Assembly: GCA_031285965.1 (NCBI GenBank)
Contig: JAITVD010000078.1
Location: forward strand, 1 to 37,806
Direction of reading: 5' to 3'
Length of the DNA: 37,806 bases
Source: Azoarcus sp.
GTDB lineage: Bacteria > Pseudomonadota > Gammaproteobacteria > Burkholderiales > Rhodocyclaceae
Part shown: piece after piece, positions 37,012-37,806 of the stretch
How positions within the stretch are numbered: the stretch's first letter is position 1
Layout of the letters: each line of letters starts with the position of its first letter
Position numbers and translations under genes: made by a program
Notes under the pieces: model-generated
What the model was told of the DNA's origin: nothing
Database searches by the model: none
The model's input: the letters and a program-made list of their open reading frames with translations, nothing else

Positions 37012-37039
37012 TTGGGGTGACGCGAGGCGGTACTACAAT
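37012..37039 (+). promoter_or_regulatory. weak promoter candidate upstream of accA
   Basis: TTGGGG (37012-37017), a 16-bp spacer and TACAAT (37034-37039) precede accA by about 30 bp. The -10 box is good and the -35 box poor. Confidence 0.3.
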
Positions 37040-37068
37040 AAACCACTTCAAATTTAGGGTCTCTTTTG

Positions 37069-37806
37069 ATGAAAACCACTTTTCTCGATTTTGAACAGCC
37101 AGTTGCCGAACTTGAAGAAAAAATCGAGCAACTGCGATTTGTTCAGAACGATTCCGCCGTGGATATTTCAGAAGAAATCTCCCGTTTGGAAAGCAAGAAA
37201 CAAAGCCTCTCCCGCGACATCTACGCCAAGCTCACGCCGTGGCAGATTGCGATGGTGGCCCGGCATCCGCAGCGCCCCTATACGTTTGATTATGTAGAGC
37301 ACATCTTTACCGATTTCAACGAGCTGCACGGCGACCGCGCCTATTCCGACGACCGCGCTATCGTTGGGGGCTTGGCTCGCTTCAATGGGCAAAGCTGCAT
37401 GGTTATCGGCCACCAGAAAGGGCGCGACACCAAGGAAAAAATCGTCCGCAATTTCGGCATGCCGCGCCCGGAGGGATACCGCAAGGCGCTGCGGCTGATG
37501 AAAATGGCCGAAAAATTCCGGCTGCCCATCTTTACTTTCGTCGACACGCCCGGCGCTTACCCCGGCATCGGGGCGGAAGAGCGCGGGCAGTCTGAGGCTA
37601 TTGGGCATAACCTCTACGCAATGGCGGAACTGCACACGCCGATTATCTGCACCATCATCGGCGAAGGCGGCTCGGGCGGGGCGCTGGCCATTGCCGTGGG
37701 CGACCAAATCATCATGCTGCAATACGCGACCTACTCGGTCATCTCGCCCGAAGGCTGTGCCTCTATCCTCTGGAAAAGCGCGGAAAAAGCCTCGCTGGCT
37801 GCCGAC
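37069..37806 (+). CDS. accA: acetyl-CoA carboxylase carboxyltransferase subunit alpha (partial)
   Basis: The gene runs off the window end; 246 of about 320 codons are present. AccA with AccD transfers CO2 from biotin to acetyl-CoA, making malonyl-CoA for fatty-acid synthesis. The N-terminal helical segment [20 protein letters not shown] is typical. [53 protein letters not shown] and the [13 protein letters not shown] motif confirm the assignment. The reading frame is intact to the last base. Confidence 0.96.
   Translation, partial: MKTTFLDFEQPVAELEEKIEQLRFVQNDSAVDISEEISRLESKKQSLSRDIYAKLTPWQIAMVARHPQRPYTFDYVEHIFTDFNELHGDRAYSDDRAIVGGLARFNGQSCMVIGHQKGRDTKEKIVRNFGMPRPEGYRKALRLMKMAEKFRLPIFTFVDTPGAYPGIGAEERGQSEAIGHNLYAMAELHTPIICTIIGEGGSGGALAIAVGDQIIMLQYATYSVISPEGCASILWKSAEKASLAAD

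Overview
The window looks like a chromosomal segment of a betaproteobacterium, most likely a Rhodocyclales-type organism. The support is G+C-rich core genes in characteristic neighbourhoods (dusB-fis-purH-purD-pyrD; ybgC-tolQRAB-pal-cpoB-queE-queC; a STAS-like protein next to hslVU), a PEP-CTERM secreted protein, and betaproteobacterial-style GGDEF/EAL proteins. The affiliation is inferred from gene content and order; no rRNA or tRNA gene was seen.

The core is interrupted by visibly A+T-rich accessory stretches at about 1-2.4 kb, 7.3-9.1 kb and 12.7-14.2 kb. The first two share an unusual set of elements: (i) two related ~135-bp copies of the 3' end of a tyrosine-recombinase gene, carrying the catalytic-tyrosine segment, both degenerate and both with the same TAG triplet; (ii) short A+T-rich ORFs directly downstream; (iii) after each ORF unit, a hyphenated inverted repeat starting RYYYAAC-like and ending GTT, with a conserved CTGTATGCG/CGCATACAG stem, two complete (8089-8264, 8991-9096) and one truncated (1285-1337). 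The first unit at 7.6 kb begins with 18 bases complementary (17/18) to the 18 bases at its own end. This is the architecture of integron gene cassettes with attC sites, without an intact integrase. Three GGGTA(TA)CA repeats and a 15-bp inverted repeat just before the first cassette could be a relic attI-like site. The cassette products include a likely DUF1629/Imm11-type immunity protein and an uncharacterised 130-aa protein. The truncated attC-like site abuts a decayed, C-terminally truncated eptA-type phosphoethanolamine transferase gene.

Layout: 0-2.4 kb recombinase relic, broken cassette ORF, truncated attC-like site, eptA pseudogene; 2.6-7.3 kb glnA, a diguanylate cyclase, a small secreted protein, a crotonase-fold enzyme; 7.3-9.1 kb cassette array; 9.2-12.6 kb membrane protein, metY, thrC; 12.7-14.4 kb two related genes with DQ-type repeats and zinc ribbons, one apparently split by a one-base deletion in an A7 run; 14.4-17.7 kb typA, methylthioinosine phosphorylase family, YqhA family; 17.7-23.1 kb pyrD, purD, purH, fis, dusB (all minus); 23.2-26.9 kb THxN/PEP-CTERM protein, ruvA, PAS-GAF-GGDEF-EAL protein; 27.1-33.6 kb queC, queE and the Tol-Pal envelope operon; 33.9-37.8 kb STAS-like protein, hslV, hslU and the start of accA.

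The core genes cover nitrogen assimilation, methionine and threonine synthesis, purine and pyrimidine synthesis, queuosine precursor synthesis, envelope integrity, protein turnover and fatty-acid synthesis. The accessory genes look like acquired cargo, several of them decaying by single-base deletions, partly in homopolymers, so sequencing error must be separated from true decay.
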